A stretch of 64,000 nt of DNA from Callaeas wilsoni (Eukaryota; Chordata; Aves; Passeriformes; Callaeidae), in assembly GCA_013398955.1 (NCBI GenBank), contig VWPU01014023.1:62001-126000 (forward strand), written 5' to 3'. This document shows, in pieces, positions 1 to 14,466 of the stretch. The notes under the pieces are model-generated. The model had not been told where the DNA came from, ran no database searches, and saw only the letters and a program-made list of their open reading frames with translations. Both the position numbers and the translations under genes were made by a program. Numbering within the stretch: position 1 is the stretch's first letter; each line of letters opens with the position of its first letter.

Positions 1-1718
1 ATATATGCATATGTATAACACACAACTTATGTAATAGTTAACTTCTGTACAGCTATAAAAGCCAGCAGCCTTTCAAGGAGGCAACTTTCGTTCTTTGAAG
101 CAACAGCCATGATTTGAGTTGCTGACTCTCTGGCTCAGATTTACAATCGAATTACTACAGCTGAACTTCCTGCATACCATGTGAGCCTGACTTGGGTTGG
201 TGTCCCCTTGCGTGTTGTTAGCTACGACAGATACAAGGTCACAGCGGAAATCCCTTGCATGGAAGGCTGAGAAACCGGGATGTAAGGATGCACTCCTTTG
301 TATTTGCTGGAAGTACAATGCCACAGCTCTCTGCGGCAGTCTCTGCAAGAGTTTGGCTGACATGAGTGCTGTGACTGAAAATTTGGCTCCTTTCAAGAGT
401 TGTGCAATTTTTACTTATTTATTTATTAAGATTTTGGTCTGTCAACCCTTCCTCACTCTGCACAGTATTTACCACAAATAATGGCCCTGGTTTCAGTGGG
501 ACCTTTGAAATATTCATCTTACGGTACAAGGAGTTACACAACCCAAGCTGGTGGGGAAATTTTCAGCATATTTGTACAACTTCATTTATTTAGTTATTAA
601 GACCAGGTCTTAAAACAACAAAACCTTTTTCGAGCATTTGTTTAAACAATCCATTCTAGGTATGAGACTATTCATAAATATACGGTGTGCAAATACTGTG
701 TATTAGTAAAATACCTACAAGACTTGTAATTATTTTGGCAAAAGAGCTTAGAGATCTTCCCTTGAGTAAACTGCATGGCAGCATAAGCCTACTAGTAAGG
801 GAGGTGTAACAATTCCATAAAACAAAAGTGCATTTAAAACAGTTTAATGAACAAGGGGAAAAATATCTGTTGCAGTTTCATACTGGAAGCTCACAAAATA
901 TTATCTTCAACAATAGGCACCACACATTTTTCCACTGATTTTACAACTAAGCCCAGCATGATGCAGCTTCTGACAGCATTAGGGCTTAGAATCTACTTTT
1001 GACAGCATTTTTTGATTTGTGATGGGTGGTTTGTTTTTGGATTGTTATGGGCTGGGTGAAGCCTCGAGGCAGACACGCAGCCCTGTTGATAACATATGTA
1101 TTTTCCAACCCCGTGATAAATGTCCCATAACTGCTGGCCTGGAACATGACTTTCAGCAACTTGACTGTTTCACATTTGGCTAAAGCAGCATCAGTTCATT
1201 TTACCTAATAGTTCCAACAGTATACATGGAAGACAACCATTTTCATAACAGATTGCTTTCAACGCTCAACTTCAGACTCCCGTTTTCAGAAAACAATGAT
1301 TATTGCTTTCAGAAATCCAACTCTCCTCAAACAGATTTTTTCCTCAAGCTGGAAATCCAAAGTCAGAAATTACTTTTGGAAGATGTACCTGGAATTTCAT
1401 TATCAATGTCAACAGTGCTGGTTGTTACAGCTTAGGAGAGGTTTTACTTTGTATGCAAACCCTAATCTACACATATATTTCAGTACTCTTACATTACTCC
1501 CACTGAGAAGGTCTGAGCTGTTTTCAAAGCCTTAAAACCTTGCCTTTCACAGCTGTGAAGGAAATGACAAGAGAAGAAAAACACAGCCAGTGCATATCAG
1601 CAATTAATTCCATCCACAACTGCCCAGCTGTTTGTGCATGGAGGAACTGGCCTGTTTCCCCTCCAAGCTTTGGCCACTGAAAGCTGATACGGCACTTTCA
1701 GAGATGTGGGCTGCTGGT

Positions 1719-1750
1719 AACGCGTCAGGAATGCGCGCGAGATCGCACGG
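1719..1750. promoter_or_regulatory. Isolated CpG-dense pocket
   Basis: About seven CpG dinucleotides fall within roughly 32 bases, including GCGCGCGA and ACGCGT cores, inside a region otherwise nearly devoid of CpG. A few more follow near 1,828 (GGCGGCCGAG). Retained CpGs suggest a stretch kept unmethylated in the germ line, such as a small regulatory element or minor promoter. It is far too short to be a standard CpG island. The function is inferred from composition only. Confidence 0.3.
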
Positions 1751-4700
1751 AGCTGAAGGGGAAGAAATGAAATCCAGACTGGAGTGCTGAGTATCTGTGT
1801 TATGAGGATAAAGTTATCTGGGGGAGAGGGCGGCCGAGGGGGGACAGGGAACTGCCAGGGAAGCCAGGCTCAGCATGCAGGACACAACCATCACTGGCAG
1901 AGACAAGGTGGGATGAGCTCAGAAACCTGCACGTCTCTATCAGCTCTGCCAAGATGTTTTCACGTTGGCTGACATCAGATAGGTAGAGCTGGGGGCACTT
2001 TACAAAAGCTTTTACCTTCACTTGGGATCACGCCTTCCCAGCAAAGCTGCTATGGAGACTTGCCTCCATCTATTCTAGAGTAAGACTTATTGGTGAAAAA
2101 TTACTACTTATTGGTAAGTAATCTCACCAATGCTTGCAGCCCTGAAGCTCCAGAACTTAAGGCAGAATTCAGTCCTTTAGAGTCTTTCCTGTGAATGAAA
2201 TCCCCTCACACCACCCTTGGGATTTCAGGAAAGGCACAGAGTATATAAAAGGGGGATGTTACTGGTACCATCAACAAACCTCACCCTGCTGAGCCCTGGA
2301 AATTTCATCCCACTCAAAGCTCATTTTTTCCTCTAATACATTTAAAAACCCAAAACAACACGTATTTTTTTCCTCCCTTAATCCAAGCTGGTCCCCATTT
2401 AAAAATTCCAAATTGATTCCTTCTTGCTGGGTAAAGCCACACACAGCAGAATACTTCTATTATATATTACTGGCATATTTTTCTCCAGCTCCAACACCAC
2501 CAGTAAAAAAGAGCTCCTTTGATTTTTAGTAGCAGCAAGTCACCTTTTCATTGGCTGGAGCACTTAATCCTCTCAAACTGCACAGGTATTCAAAAGAATG
2601 ACACTAATAAGAAAGTATTTTCATTTGACCATTTTCAAGACTAGCACCTATGGTAAGACGTAACTATCACAGGGCTATTCCCTTTACAAAAAAGCAATGA
2701 AGTACCAGCTTGTGTATTTTGCTGAATAAACTGAGTCTGCTAAAACTACAGGCTTGTGCCCCAATGTGTGGAAAGAAAAACATTCTGCAGAAATAAGACT
2801 GTGATAACATGTCCATATAGTAATAAAAAAAAATGGGAGAAAAATATCCTTCTAGCAAACAAGATTGATGAAATATTTAAACATTACCTTTTTAAAAAAA
2901 GGATCTCTATAGTTTAGAGCTTTGCTTCTGGAAGACTGGTATAATCTCCGAAATCATTATACAAGCTGGCAGTGTTATCATTTGGAAAATAGAAAAGCAG
3001 AGGACTTCCAGTAATTTACAGCTTCCCAAGGAAAGTAAATCCGAATCCTATGGTTGACTGGAAGATACGAATTTGTACAAATGGCTTAAAATACCATCTC
3101 TTTTTTCTCTCTTGGAACCAATGACTCAATAAAGGGTAAACAGAAGCAGAACATTTTTAAATCAGAAGCACAGCACAATTTAGACTGCAAGTAATCTCAC
3201 TATATTGCTGCATGAACAGTTCCACTGCTGCTGGAAAGCAAAAGCAGCACTCATAATTCTTCCCACAATTTCATTTTTACCTACTCAACATTGGGCAAAT
3301 CCATTTGGAGATCATTTCCTACATTGCTTATTGTCTGCCACAGCAAAATCTGGCTTTCCCACATATTAGAAACATGCACAGAAAGTTTCTGGAGGTGATC
3401 AGTCAATCACATCACACTGAGCAATGCCAAGACCTCCAAGGTTATGTAGGCCACCTTCCCAAGACCATTAGTTCTTTTCACATGAAGTTCTGCGACGCAA
3501 ATAATTATATTTCTTAATATCTGACTTATCCTAAATACTGCACAATACAAGACAAAGGTATTCTTAAACAGCAGAACAAGGAGAAGTCTTTAATCTAAAA
3601 ATCCTAGAAGGTTTAAAGGCTTTTTTAGACCTACCTCAAAATGGAAGATATTTCAGTAAAGCAGGGAATGGTGATAGAGCTGTAGATGCCTTAAAAAACC
3701 ATGTAGCTTAAAAATGACTCTCCCCCCAGCCATACTTACTAGAAGGGGTGTTAGTTATTGATTTCAAATTTGTTTCTCAGGCTCAGTTTTCAGCAATATT
3801 TTGATAGAAGGCTGTGAAAATACTGGTAGATGTAAAAAGTGATAACAGTAAGTTTCACTGCATCAGTAGAACTCAGCTGAGCACTACAAATAGAAATCAT
3901 TCAAGTGAATCTTGCAAGTGCACATATGCCAACTGGCTAACTAAACACATCTCTTCACTGACTAGTCTCTTTTCTGTTTGCCACTTCTTCTCCAGAGCAA
4001 AATTCTCTTTTGTGCAGCAAACCTATCCAAGATCTATGTATTGCTTACAAGCATGAAAGAGCTATCCCAGAAATAAACCACAATTCTTCTGCTCTTAAGG
4101 ATTTACCATTTAAATTTAGGCATGATGCTTCAAGCTGGAGATAAATTTTAGTCACTAAGGCTAAAATTCAGATGCAGAGAGGGTTCCAATCCCATATTCC
4201 ACTTATGTCCCAAACCAGACTTACAGGTCAGTAATAGTGAGGTTTAATAGTGCCTCTCAGATTTGATACACAGCAAAGAATTGCACACTAAAAGAATGCA
4301 TTAGGGGTTTAGAAAGTCCCTAATTTTCACATCCAGCTGCAACACAAGCAAATTGTTTTACTTATGCTGAGTACAAATGCATATCACATTTGCTGGAATA
4401 ATTACTGAAATATGGCAGTTGTTTGATTGTGCCTAGAAATGCTTACATCACATAATTGTTAAGGATAAATAGCACCATCTGAACTTGCAAGAGGAGTTCA
4501 TGCTTCACAGTTAAATAATTTGTGATTCACTTGGGATGACTTAAGTTTTTCTCTCTCCGAGATGTGGATCAGGAACAAAGTTGCTCAACGTCTAAAAGTT
4601 CCCAGTTTGAAAGAAAAATTCCTAAGTCCTAAAGTAACAGTTTTCATTTATCATCTATATTATGTACGAAGTACTGAAACTTAACATCTTCACGTTCAAC

Positions 4701-4756
4701 ATTTGTGTTTGTGAAACCATTAGGTCCTAGAGTGCAATTCTTTCTGCATAACTTTA

Positions 4757-4822
4757 GATAATTACATACCATTTGAATTCACTGTCTAATTAAGCGCTCT
4801 CTGGCATGAAGTGAGTAATTAT
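4757..4822. promoter_or_regulatory. Cluster of three TAATTA homeodomain-type sites
   Basis: Perfect TAATTA hexamers start at 4,759, 4,787 and 4,816, so they are spaced 28 and 29 bases apart. TAATTA is the core recognised by many homeodomain factors. With about 62% A+T, one hexamer is expected per kilobase or so, so three in 63 bases with near-regular spacing is more than background. The role as an enhancer is inferred; no conservation data are available. Confidence 0.3.
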
Positions 4823-7189
4823 CTAGACTTCACTGGCTGCGCCATAGACTTACAGTGGTTCCAACAGAGGCACACAACCCACAAGCAGGCATTGACATTG
4901 CAGAGATCTCGAGTTATGCAAGGCACGTGCTGCTCTGAAACACTGACAAGCTACAGGCAACACAGAGCGAACACATAAGAAGAGATCACTTAACTGTTTT
5001 ATTAGCCCAGGGGGGAAAAAAATCCAAGTGGTAGATTTAAAAACAAGAGCCTATTCATTAAATTCTTGCAATTCACGTGCACAACGGGTAGTACACTTTC
5101 CTATGCATCTCACAACCAGAGGTCTTTTTTACATTGCCCAAGTCAACAACACGTATTACAGACTAATTCTCAGCAGTGAGATACAACACGGTGTAAAACG
5201 AGAACCTCGCAGTGCCAAGCACATCCCAAGATCTGGCAGCAGTGTGAGTGTAGACTAAAATATGCTGTGAGAAACTGTCACCAGGCACAAATAAGGTTTC
5301 AGAATACCGAGTGCAAGAGCTGCCAACATCACAATCATTAAGTAAAAATATATGACCAATTCCTTAAAAAATATAAAGGAACAAAATCTCAACCTGTAGG
5401 GAATAGAGCAGGAGGAAAAGTAAAGGAAGGAAGAACAGGGGAAAGGTAGCAGACATTTGATTTGGTTTGCAATCAAAATACAGATTTATTTGACTACGAA
5501 AATGTTCATCCATGGAGACTACTAAAAAGCAAACAAGTTTAATAGGAAATAGTGTTTAACAAGTTCCATAAATGACTTTTAAAGTAATGACAAGGCTTTC
5601 CCTCCCATTCTCAGTAAGTGCTTGAAGCTAACGTGCATCTCAAAGACTGTCTTCTGTATTTTACTGTTGCTGTCAAGAAAGAAAAATGAGCCAAAAAGTT
5701 AGCAAACACATTGCACAACTCACACATCTGGACATCAGTGTGGTACTAGAGTCTCTACATCTCAATGTTAGCTTGACATGTAAATAAACAAAGCACTCCC
5801 TTATACTAGAAATCCTTTAATGGTTCATGCTGAAAGTGGAGTGAAAGCGACAACAAATCCCTCGCATCCATCAGCCCACTACAAGCACCTTGCTGTATTC
5901 AAGGCAATAAAGAGTTTATTGCAGTGAAATGTATTGAATGTACTGCACTGATACGTATTTTGCAAAAGCTGATTTAAGCTCTCCTCCTTATATGACAGCT
6001 GGATGAGCCAGGGTTGAACTGGCACGATTCATGACAAACATGCAACTCTAGGTTATGGTGAAGATGAAAGGATTTTTGAATACTTTTCTAAATCATACGA
6101 GCTTATCAGTACCCACCTACAAACATATGCTTTCTTCCATATGACACAACATGTGCAAAATAGCAATGGTGCAAACTTCATGTTTTATGCTTGAAAGAGA
6201 ATAACATAAATTTATCTACAGTGTATATTCCCAAAGCCTTAAGGGAGAGATTTGGTCAAAGAAAATGTTTCCATGGAAGTAACCTGACCTTTCTGGTAAC
6301 CTTTGCTCATTTTGTAATTCTTTGGTACAAAACTGGTATAAAGCAGACAGATGCTGGAGACGGCCTTTCGGCTGGTCTGCTAAAGCTGTTTCACTTTAAA
6401 GCTATTTCACCATCACTAAAGAGGCTGTACCCATGAAAATCTTGAAGCCACTTTTAGTCCAAACAATATTTTTTTCCTAAAGCCTGGTATGTGATGCCAA
6501 GATGACACTTTATTTATTTTGTGTCTTCTTACCAAGAAGTGTGTATTATCAGCACGTAAAAAAGAGACACAAACATTAAGTCTGACGTGTGCCAATCACA
6601 TACAGAGACAGGAGAAAATTCAGACTTGGCAGATTTCATAGGAGTCTACTCACTGACCATTCCACACTTACCACAAACTAAGCTTCACCTACATCTTGTG
6701 GTCAGAACTTGGCCAAAATTAAACAAACATTCACATTTAATTTAACGTACATCAGCAGTCACAGATTTTTATTACATACATGTCATTTAGTGTTCTTGAG
6801 GCAATATAGTTAATTTCAGTCCACTATTTCCTATAATCCAGTTGTTTATTGACATCCATCTAATTTATCACAAAGTTACATTGTGGTATAGTATTCTGTT
6901 CCTGGCTGTTAAGTAAGGACATTTTCCAAAAAGCTATACGATTACAGAGCAAATGACTGGGGTATTTTTTGCATTTGACACCAGCAGCAAGTTCAGCTCT
7001 GCAAGCTGGAGAGGAGGAAAAAGAGACCTAAATAATTGCATGTTCCACCCTAAGGTTAAAGGCCATCTATTTGAAATGCACATGAGTACTTCCCTCAAAT
7101 CCCGAGATAAATTTTTGCCCACGTATTTGCCCACGCGTTCACCAATTTTGTGGTCTCTGTTCCTAATGAAACATACCAACTCGCCTGTG

Positions 7190-7205
7190 CAGACCTGCAG
7201 GTCTG
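7190..7205. repeat. Perfect 16-bp palindrome
   Basis: The sequence CAGACCTGCAGGTCTG is identical to its reverse complement and is centred on a PstI-type CTGCAG. It has no loop. It contains two CACCTG-like E-box relatives on opposite strands but no canonical one. No function can be assigned. Confidence 0.7.
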
Positions 7206-10200
7206 TGGTACCCTGACTATTCCTGGAATGCTTTTAATATATTGAAATTGTGTTTGTCTATCTTCCTGCCTCTCATCTCGCAGCCATTTTAAGTAACAGA
7301 TCACAGTTACCAGATCAATGTTGGCGCTGGTGGTTACCGTAAGATCTCTTGGGCAAATCGTATCTGCTCCTGGCAATTTGCTACTTTTTTTTCCTCCTAT
7401 GTTCTAAAAATCTATTTTACCAACATTTCAATTTGAGACCAGTTCTCAAAATATGACCTACAAAGTGAAGTTTATGCCCTAAAATCTCTTAGGAAAGTCA
7501 ACTTGGATAAAAATCATTTCACTTTTGTTCTGTGCCTTATCTTCACCATGTATTTCTTCTATACTTCAGTCATCTATCAGCTCTCCAGTCTGTCTGGCAG
7601 GATGTTCATTCCTGATGTACTTGAAATGATTCAATTTAAATGATTTATTGTTGGCTCTGGTATCTTTAGCAAATTGTTTCTCAGAACATCTTTTGGCCAG
7701 ACTTATTATACTTTAAAATTTAATTTGTGAAAGAGTTTTTTTTTCCTTTCTATTTTCTTCAGCGAAAACTTCAACTTTTGAAAGATGGTTCCTTGTTGCT
7801 AAGGGATTCCTAAACCCTGCTATAAACTCCTCCTTACCTCCTAAAAATAAAAAGTAGCAACAACAAAAAGTTTGAAGTCTTCAATAGATGGGTATATATT
7901 TTATCCAACTTCTAATTCATTCTTTAAAAAACCACTTTACTACCTGCAGGCTTTAACTTCCTTATAACCAGCATTCTTATTTTTATGACTAGCAAAGGCA
8001 GAAGGCTGGCAGGGAAATGGCACTGCTCAGTCCCCCAGCTCAAACCACTGAACTCGAATCATACAAACACATTACTGGGAGCCAGGTAAGAACAGCTTTG
8101 CTAGCCCAGACACAAACGTACTGAAAGCAACACTGATGCTTTCTGAAGACACTGCCTTCAACAAGCTTGAGACTTGTATCAACAGGCTTTGGAAATAAAA
8201 AATTGCCTCCTTCTATACCTTCATGGTAGCAGGTTGCTGTCCCAAACATCAAGGTGATATGTTCAATGTAGTACAACCACTACAGGGATTCTGTGTGTTA
8301 CAATGTTTTAAAACTTTTTTCTTTCTCTTAAGGAACACATACCAAAAGACTCCAAACAGAATGCAGATGGGTTTGTTTTGTTGTTCTTTAATAGTAATAT
8401 TTGAGGGATTGACTGCTTTAGCTTATTAGAAGAATTAACTCAATCTAAAGTAACAGCTTATGTCAAGTATAAACGGCCCATTTCCATGGAGAATAAACAC
8501 ATATGATTCAGCAATTCACTCACTAATTTGTGTAGCTGCACTACTGTTAGTCCAAAAAATGTGATTAAATTGAATTTAAAAATCAGAGAATTACAGGTTA
8601 CTCCAATTACTTCAAAGATTAGCTTCAAATTGAACTCCTTGACATGAAACTCTCCATATCGCTACGCCAAGGTGTGGACACTGGGCAATAGCAGCAACTG
8701 TCAACCACTGGAAAACTGTTCCTGAATGTAGAGCATAAAGAAATCAGACTTTCATGCTTTCTTAGTGATTGTTTTTACCCCATTGCCCTTCAACCAAAAC
8801 TCTCCTCAGCCTAAGATGACACAAGACAAATCACAGCTCCTAGCACTTTGTGCTGATAACCAGCAGAGACTTGAGTGTTGGCAAGTCTCAGTTAGCAGCA
8901 TCAGCTCTGCAGGAGGAGCAGAATTAAGGGAGCATTAACTGCAAAGAACTTGACTGAGGTTATTTTAACCTGACACACAAAGAAGCCAAGTCTTAAACTT
9001 ACTTCCACATTTAACAGACTCTTTTCTATGAAGAGTCATTGGTCATTAGCAGGCAGAGAAAACCTTCATCTTACTACAACTGAGCTGTTAAGTTATAAAA
9101 ATCCAGCTTCAGCGGAGGGCAAACAAAAAACTGACTTTCTAAATATCAGCATTTGCTAAGGATGTTGTAATTGCTGAACACAGCTCAATAAGTGAAGGGG
9201 GGGAAAAATCACAAACCCACAGGCTGTTGCTGAAGTTAAATCGGTATTGAGTGGGAGAGTTTCAAGGTTTATAACTACTTTAGAAAAGAAATTCAGTTTT
9301 AAAACACATATTTCTCATTCACTCTACTCAACTGATGAATAAAGCCAAACCAGATAAAATCCAGCAGTCTCCACAGCAAAGACACAATGATGAGCTAACA
9401 TACACCTAGCCACGTTTCGTTTTTTTATGCTTTACAAAGATTCAGCAATTTTAAGTCATCAGGGACAGACTTATTCCTAAGCCAAGGAGCAATTAAAAAA
9501 AATTAAGTACAATGTGGTAAATGTAGAGAGACACATTTAAAGCCTTTTCATTAATAGCTATATTGCTAGCAAAATAGAATGAGTTTACCTTTTGAGAAAA
9601 AATGTTTAATTTTAAGATAGATCTGTTCTCTTCAAGTTATAAGCCTGATCATACCAGTCTGCAATTTTCAATAGCACTTCCAGCTTTAATTCCAGCATCA
9701 CACAGAAAGAGCTGAAAATCTGTTCGCCATGTCACAAGCAACTGAAGAATTGCATCAGCTCCTCTTTGCAGAGCTGTTCTTCATTAATTTATAATTAACA
9801 GGATGTTATAAAATAATCTGTACTACTAACTTTTAACAGCCTTCTTGTGCCAACTGAAAAAGGGCAGGTTTTTGTGTGGTGAACACCAGAGCTCCGGTGC
9901 TTCTCTCCCATGCTTGGCAACGCACACTCCCTACAATTCCTTCTGGAGGTGCCCACCAATCTCATCTGCTGCCTGCTGCAATCAGAGATTCGCATGAATG
10001 CTGTCCTCTTCCTCCTCCTGCCTCTCATGAAACTCTTTATCACAAGGACTGAGGAATTTGACGGGGAACGAGATACAGAAACTTATCTGCTGCCAGCAAA
10101 CTGTTTCCGTGAAGGGACCTCGGAAAGGGAAAGGGGAAAATGGCAAAGAGCAAGCCAACACTCTTCAACACGTTCCAGGCACTCATGAGGGAAAAAAAGC

Positions 10201-13200
10201 AAAAGACAAAAGGGGGAAAAAAAAAGCAGCACCAACAATTCAGTATTTTAACATAACTAAAACAAAGCCTTCGAAAGCTATGCTGTCTTGGAAAGCCTGA
10301 GTGTCTTTTTCCTAAATCCACAGCAGAAGTAATAGCTACAGCAATTCTGTAAGAAGTCAGGATTAGCAGCGTGCCAGAGGAAGGGATCTTTGCTTCAAGC
10401 ACCCTATTTGCATTTTAGAAGGTTGCAGGAATTTGGATAAGCCTTCCTTACTGCTATGGATCATCGAAGTAGCAGCAATTCTGGAAGTATCCTCGGGTGA
10501 TGTTTTCCTGTTTTACTTATTAAACTTCCTCATCCTCAACTTCTAAGCTAGTCCAGCTTTCCATCACAGTGAGAGAAGCAGTACAAGGGCTCAAATTTAG
10601 CCTGTTTATGCCAGAGAAACTTTAGCTTTGGCTCTTCTGAGACAGGACAATCATCACTTGGTGCCGAAGTTACAGAGAACAAGGTTATATTTTGTAACAA
10701 CAATCTATGCTGAAAATCACTGTGTTTTTAAAATAATGATTAAAAACATGACGAACAACCCCACAGGTCTTTCACATATGTACTAAAAGCAACAGGAGCT
10801 TCTCACAAAGCAAGTGTTTTTTCAGGAGAAAGGCAACAGTTATAGAAATGTTGAACATGACCTCCTTTTATCTTTTTTTAAAAAATTCTCTTTGATTACT
10901 TTAACTTGCACAATATATATCTCACGTTTTATTTCATTTGTTTATGAGTATCTGGGCAGAACTCCAGTGCTTTGATGAACTGGTCACAGTGAACAGCTCA
11001 GTGCAGCATGAGCACTAGCACCAGCAGGGAAAGCTGGAGAAGTGGAGGAGGTACACCACCATTGTCACGTCCTTACAGGACAAGGCTGAGACAGCCAAGT
11101 AAACAGGAACTAAGTTCCAGAGAGTTTCTTCATCTCAACAGGAAAGAAATGTCCAACAAATGCAGGACTTTGTTTCCACAAATAATGTGGTTACCTTGCA
11201 ATTTGAATGAGAAAAATGCAGAGTGCAGATACAGCATGAGCAAATATTACTGTCTGCAACTACAAATATTTAGTAAGATTAAATCAAAGACTCCGACTTT
11301 TGTGCATTGAAACTTCTCATACTAGGAATAAAAAAAGCTTTAAATTGATTCACTAGAGAACGAGGCATCAGATTACATAATAGTACAAAATGTGCAAAAG
11401 CCCAAATCCGTGTTTAATTTTGCCTTTGTTATCAGACTGCAAGACAACTTCTTTTTACGAATATTTACTGGAAACAGGCATTTAAGGCAGAAGTACACTT
11501 GTGTCACATATTCTGTTTCATCATTAATGCAGACAGGATTATCTACAGCCACTGACATTTGAAGAGCCACATCTGGGTGACTTAAACAGCACCAATTAAA
11601 AAACTGACCAAAATCAGGAAGTTCACTGACAATGGGGCTCAGAGAGGACAATAAATTTACATTTACTCAGAGGACCTGAGGCTTCTAGGATGATTAAATA
11701 TGTTTCAATTAGGGCTGGTAGCAGACAGAAGACAGAGAACACAATCGTTCCATGTTTGCATGAAATACTGTACATCCAGGAATAAACATTTATTAAACAC
11801 TTTCCCTTGCTTGAACCTAGGAAGCATCGTGCCTAAAGGGATTTTGAACCAATGGTCATCCCAATTCCTCCTTGATGGACTGGAAGGGTGAGGGCTGTTT
11901 GAGAATGGAGAGGGAGTGTTGAAAGATGGACTGGGCAGGGTGGGGGGAAAGCACTCAAGAGCATGCTTAAATTAACCCAAAAACACCACCTAACCTCTCT
12001 CAAGGATTAGAAAGCCCAGGGGCTCAAACCCACCAAAACTACAGCAGCTTAGTTAGGAACATGACCTTCAGCAGAGCTCCTGCAGCCATCCTGGAAAACA
12101 GGGTGTGTGCAGGTGCTGGGACTGGGACACTACAGGCTGACACTTTCAGCAGGGCACAGACAAAAGGTTTAGTCAACTCTACACTGGTAACATGCAGAAA
12201 TATTTTGGCAACTGTCCTGCTTTGCCCTACTTTGACCTCTTCCTCAGTACTACGAGTAAGGGGATTTTAAAAGTCTAAATGAGTAATGCTACCTGTGGCT
12301 TAGAAATGTGCTTCATATCAGAGAGAGGCATTAAAAAAAATCAGCTTTACAAACTTGCTGAATCGTAGAGTTCTGTGAGGCATTTTCAGAAACAGCCCCA
12401 GCAAGTCCATTGAATGTTTTGATAGTTCAAGACCTGAGCCCTCCTCACACAAACCATGTGGGATGACACGAAGGGAGTGCAGCTTGCCCAACAGCTAAGA
12501 TATAGTGTTGAATTTTATTTGACAGGGTTAAATGGTTATGGATAATACAGCCACACTATCTGTATTTGAGGGTGGGCATGGGGTTTTATTTTTACTTTTT
12601 AAATAAAAATCAATTCTGGTGATAGATTTGAAAACAGATTTAGGTTAGTCTTGCATCCTACTTTATTTTTGTACGATTTACTTTTAGATTGTTCCTTAGA
12701 CAGCAGGAAATAAAAAGGCCATTGTTTTACCATATTCTCCCATCATTATAATGAGATGCATCAGATTGGAGTTATTGAATAAGATCAAAACTCCTCAGGT
12801 TACATTCTTCTTCATCTTCAGCCTTACCTTTCAAGCGAGCTTAACTCTTATTAAAAGGACCAGGGCTGTCCTCAGGCATACCCTGTCTTTAAAAATGAAG
12901 CCCTAACCACATTTTATGGAAAAGACCTCTCAGTCTGTACCTTTGCCAAACTGTGTAGCAGGTTTAAACAATTATGCAAGACAGTAGATTTCAATTCCAG
13001 GCTCCTCTTACTCAGTTCTCAAGTTCTAAAAATAATATTTTTCTTTCTGCTAGGGCACTTCCAAACAGTGATGATCCAAAGGCATTAAAGAAAAAGTAAG
13101 TTACAACTTAAAGAGCGTGACACAGATTATGAATAAAGAAACCCTTCCCATATGGAAAAGTTTTTAAAATTTGACATTTCTTTTCAATATGTGTTAATCA

Positions 13201-14410
13201 GAAAGACAGTAGTGAATTCTCACTGTTTCAGACAGAAAAGAATCAAACCTCTTGGGACACATTACACAAAAGAGCAATTGCAAAGAAGGGAGAACAATCC
13301 TGTAGTTTCTTTTAAAACTAAACTCCTAACACTGTTTTCTTAAATGGCTGGGAAAGTCAGCAGTTTGGAGCCAGCCACATGTTACTTATCAATGCTTCAA
13401 ATTCAGGGTGAGTAAGAAAGGCCATGCATGGTTCCTTTTGCAATTGGGAAAAAAACTCTTTTGAAGTCTTTCTGAGGGACTGACAGGGGAGAAAGTGTCA
13501 GGAAAAGGGTTTGACAGGTTCTGCACAGTGAGGGGCAAAAAAACGTCAAGAGTAAAATCTCTTGTCTAAAATGAGCAAAGAGATAGAAACCTCTCCTTCG
13601 GCACTGGAGACACCAGATAAAATGTCTGACAGTCCCTTGTATCTTTTTTCCAGCTACACATTAATTCCTTTTCATGCTTTTTGCCAGCTTCTCATCTTAC
13701 CAGGAGCCTGCAGGAGAAGCCAGTCCGACACTGCAGGGAATGCAGCCACACTGGGGCTCCACGTCTAGCAGTCTCCCAAGATTCCAGGAAAACATCTTGT
13801 ATTTTAAATACCCCAAGCATCACAGAAGACCTCAGTTTAAAGGTGGAACCAATGATCTGAATGATCTCAAAGCAAAAGTGAAAGGAACACGAAATTACCC
13901 AGTTTCTTGAAATGAAAGGCATTACAGAAGAAGAGGTCAGTGACAACACTGTTGGTTTTGCTCTTGAACAGCATTTCTCTCTCGTATTTTCAATTCTGTC
14001 CAAATAACAGACATGAGTAGCTTTGTATCAATTGCAATGCAAGCATAAGTACCCACCAGCAGGTCAAGAACTGATCACATTTTATTTTTACTGTAAGTTG
14101 TGCTGCCCTTTCTTTTAAATTCTCACACTCTTCAAACAGAAAGAAAGCACTCATTATTTTTCTGTCAATCACAAAGGCTTGATGTAACTAGTCTCTAAAA
14201 GCTGTATTAATAGTAGAAATTTGAGAAATTCATTCCATATAAACTGAGCTCCCATTTGTAGCAAACTACTTTTGCATGTGTGGCACAAGCAACCTACAGA
14301 GATTCAAACAAGGCAAATTTAGCATTAACAGCACAGAAAGTGTCAGAGTTCACTACATTATTACTCACAAATAACAAGTAGATGCATTCCTAGTAGAAGA
14401 AGGCAGCTCA

Positions 14411-14466
14411 GCACCTCTTAATTTGAGGTGCACAGAAGTATAAAATCAGCTTTTATTAATAAAAGC
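14411..14466. repeat. Hairpin plus adjacent 18-bp perfect palindrome
   Basis: Positions 14,411-14,431 form a 7-bp stem (GCACCTC with GAGGTGC) around a 7-base AT loop. Positions 14,449-14,466 are a perfect 18-bp palindrome, GCTTTTATTAATAAAAGC. Two symmetric elements within 56 bases is unusual for this window. The stems are too short for a microRNA precursor, and no terminator role applies in a vertebrate nucleus. Confidence 0.6.

Noticed and set aside
10040..10402. 120-codon minus-strand open frame with a hydrophobic Phe/Cys-rich stretch
   Set aside because: The hydrophobic part is the complement of an A-rich run (AAAAAGGGGG type). The composition is low-complexity and there is no supporting start context or splice signal.
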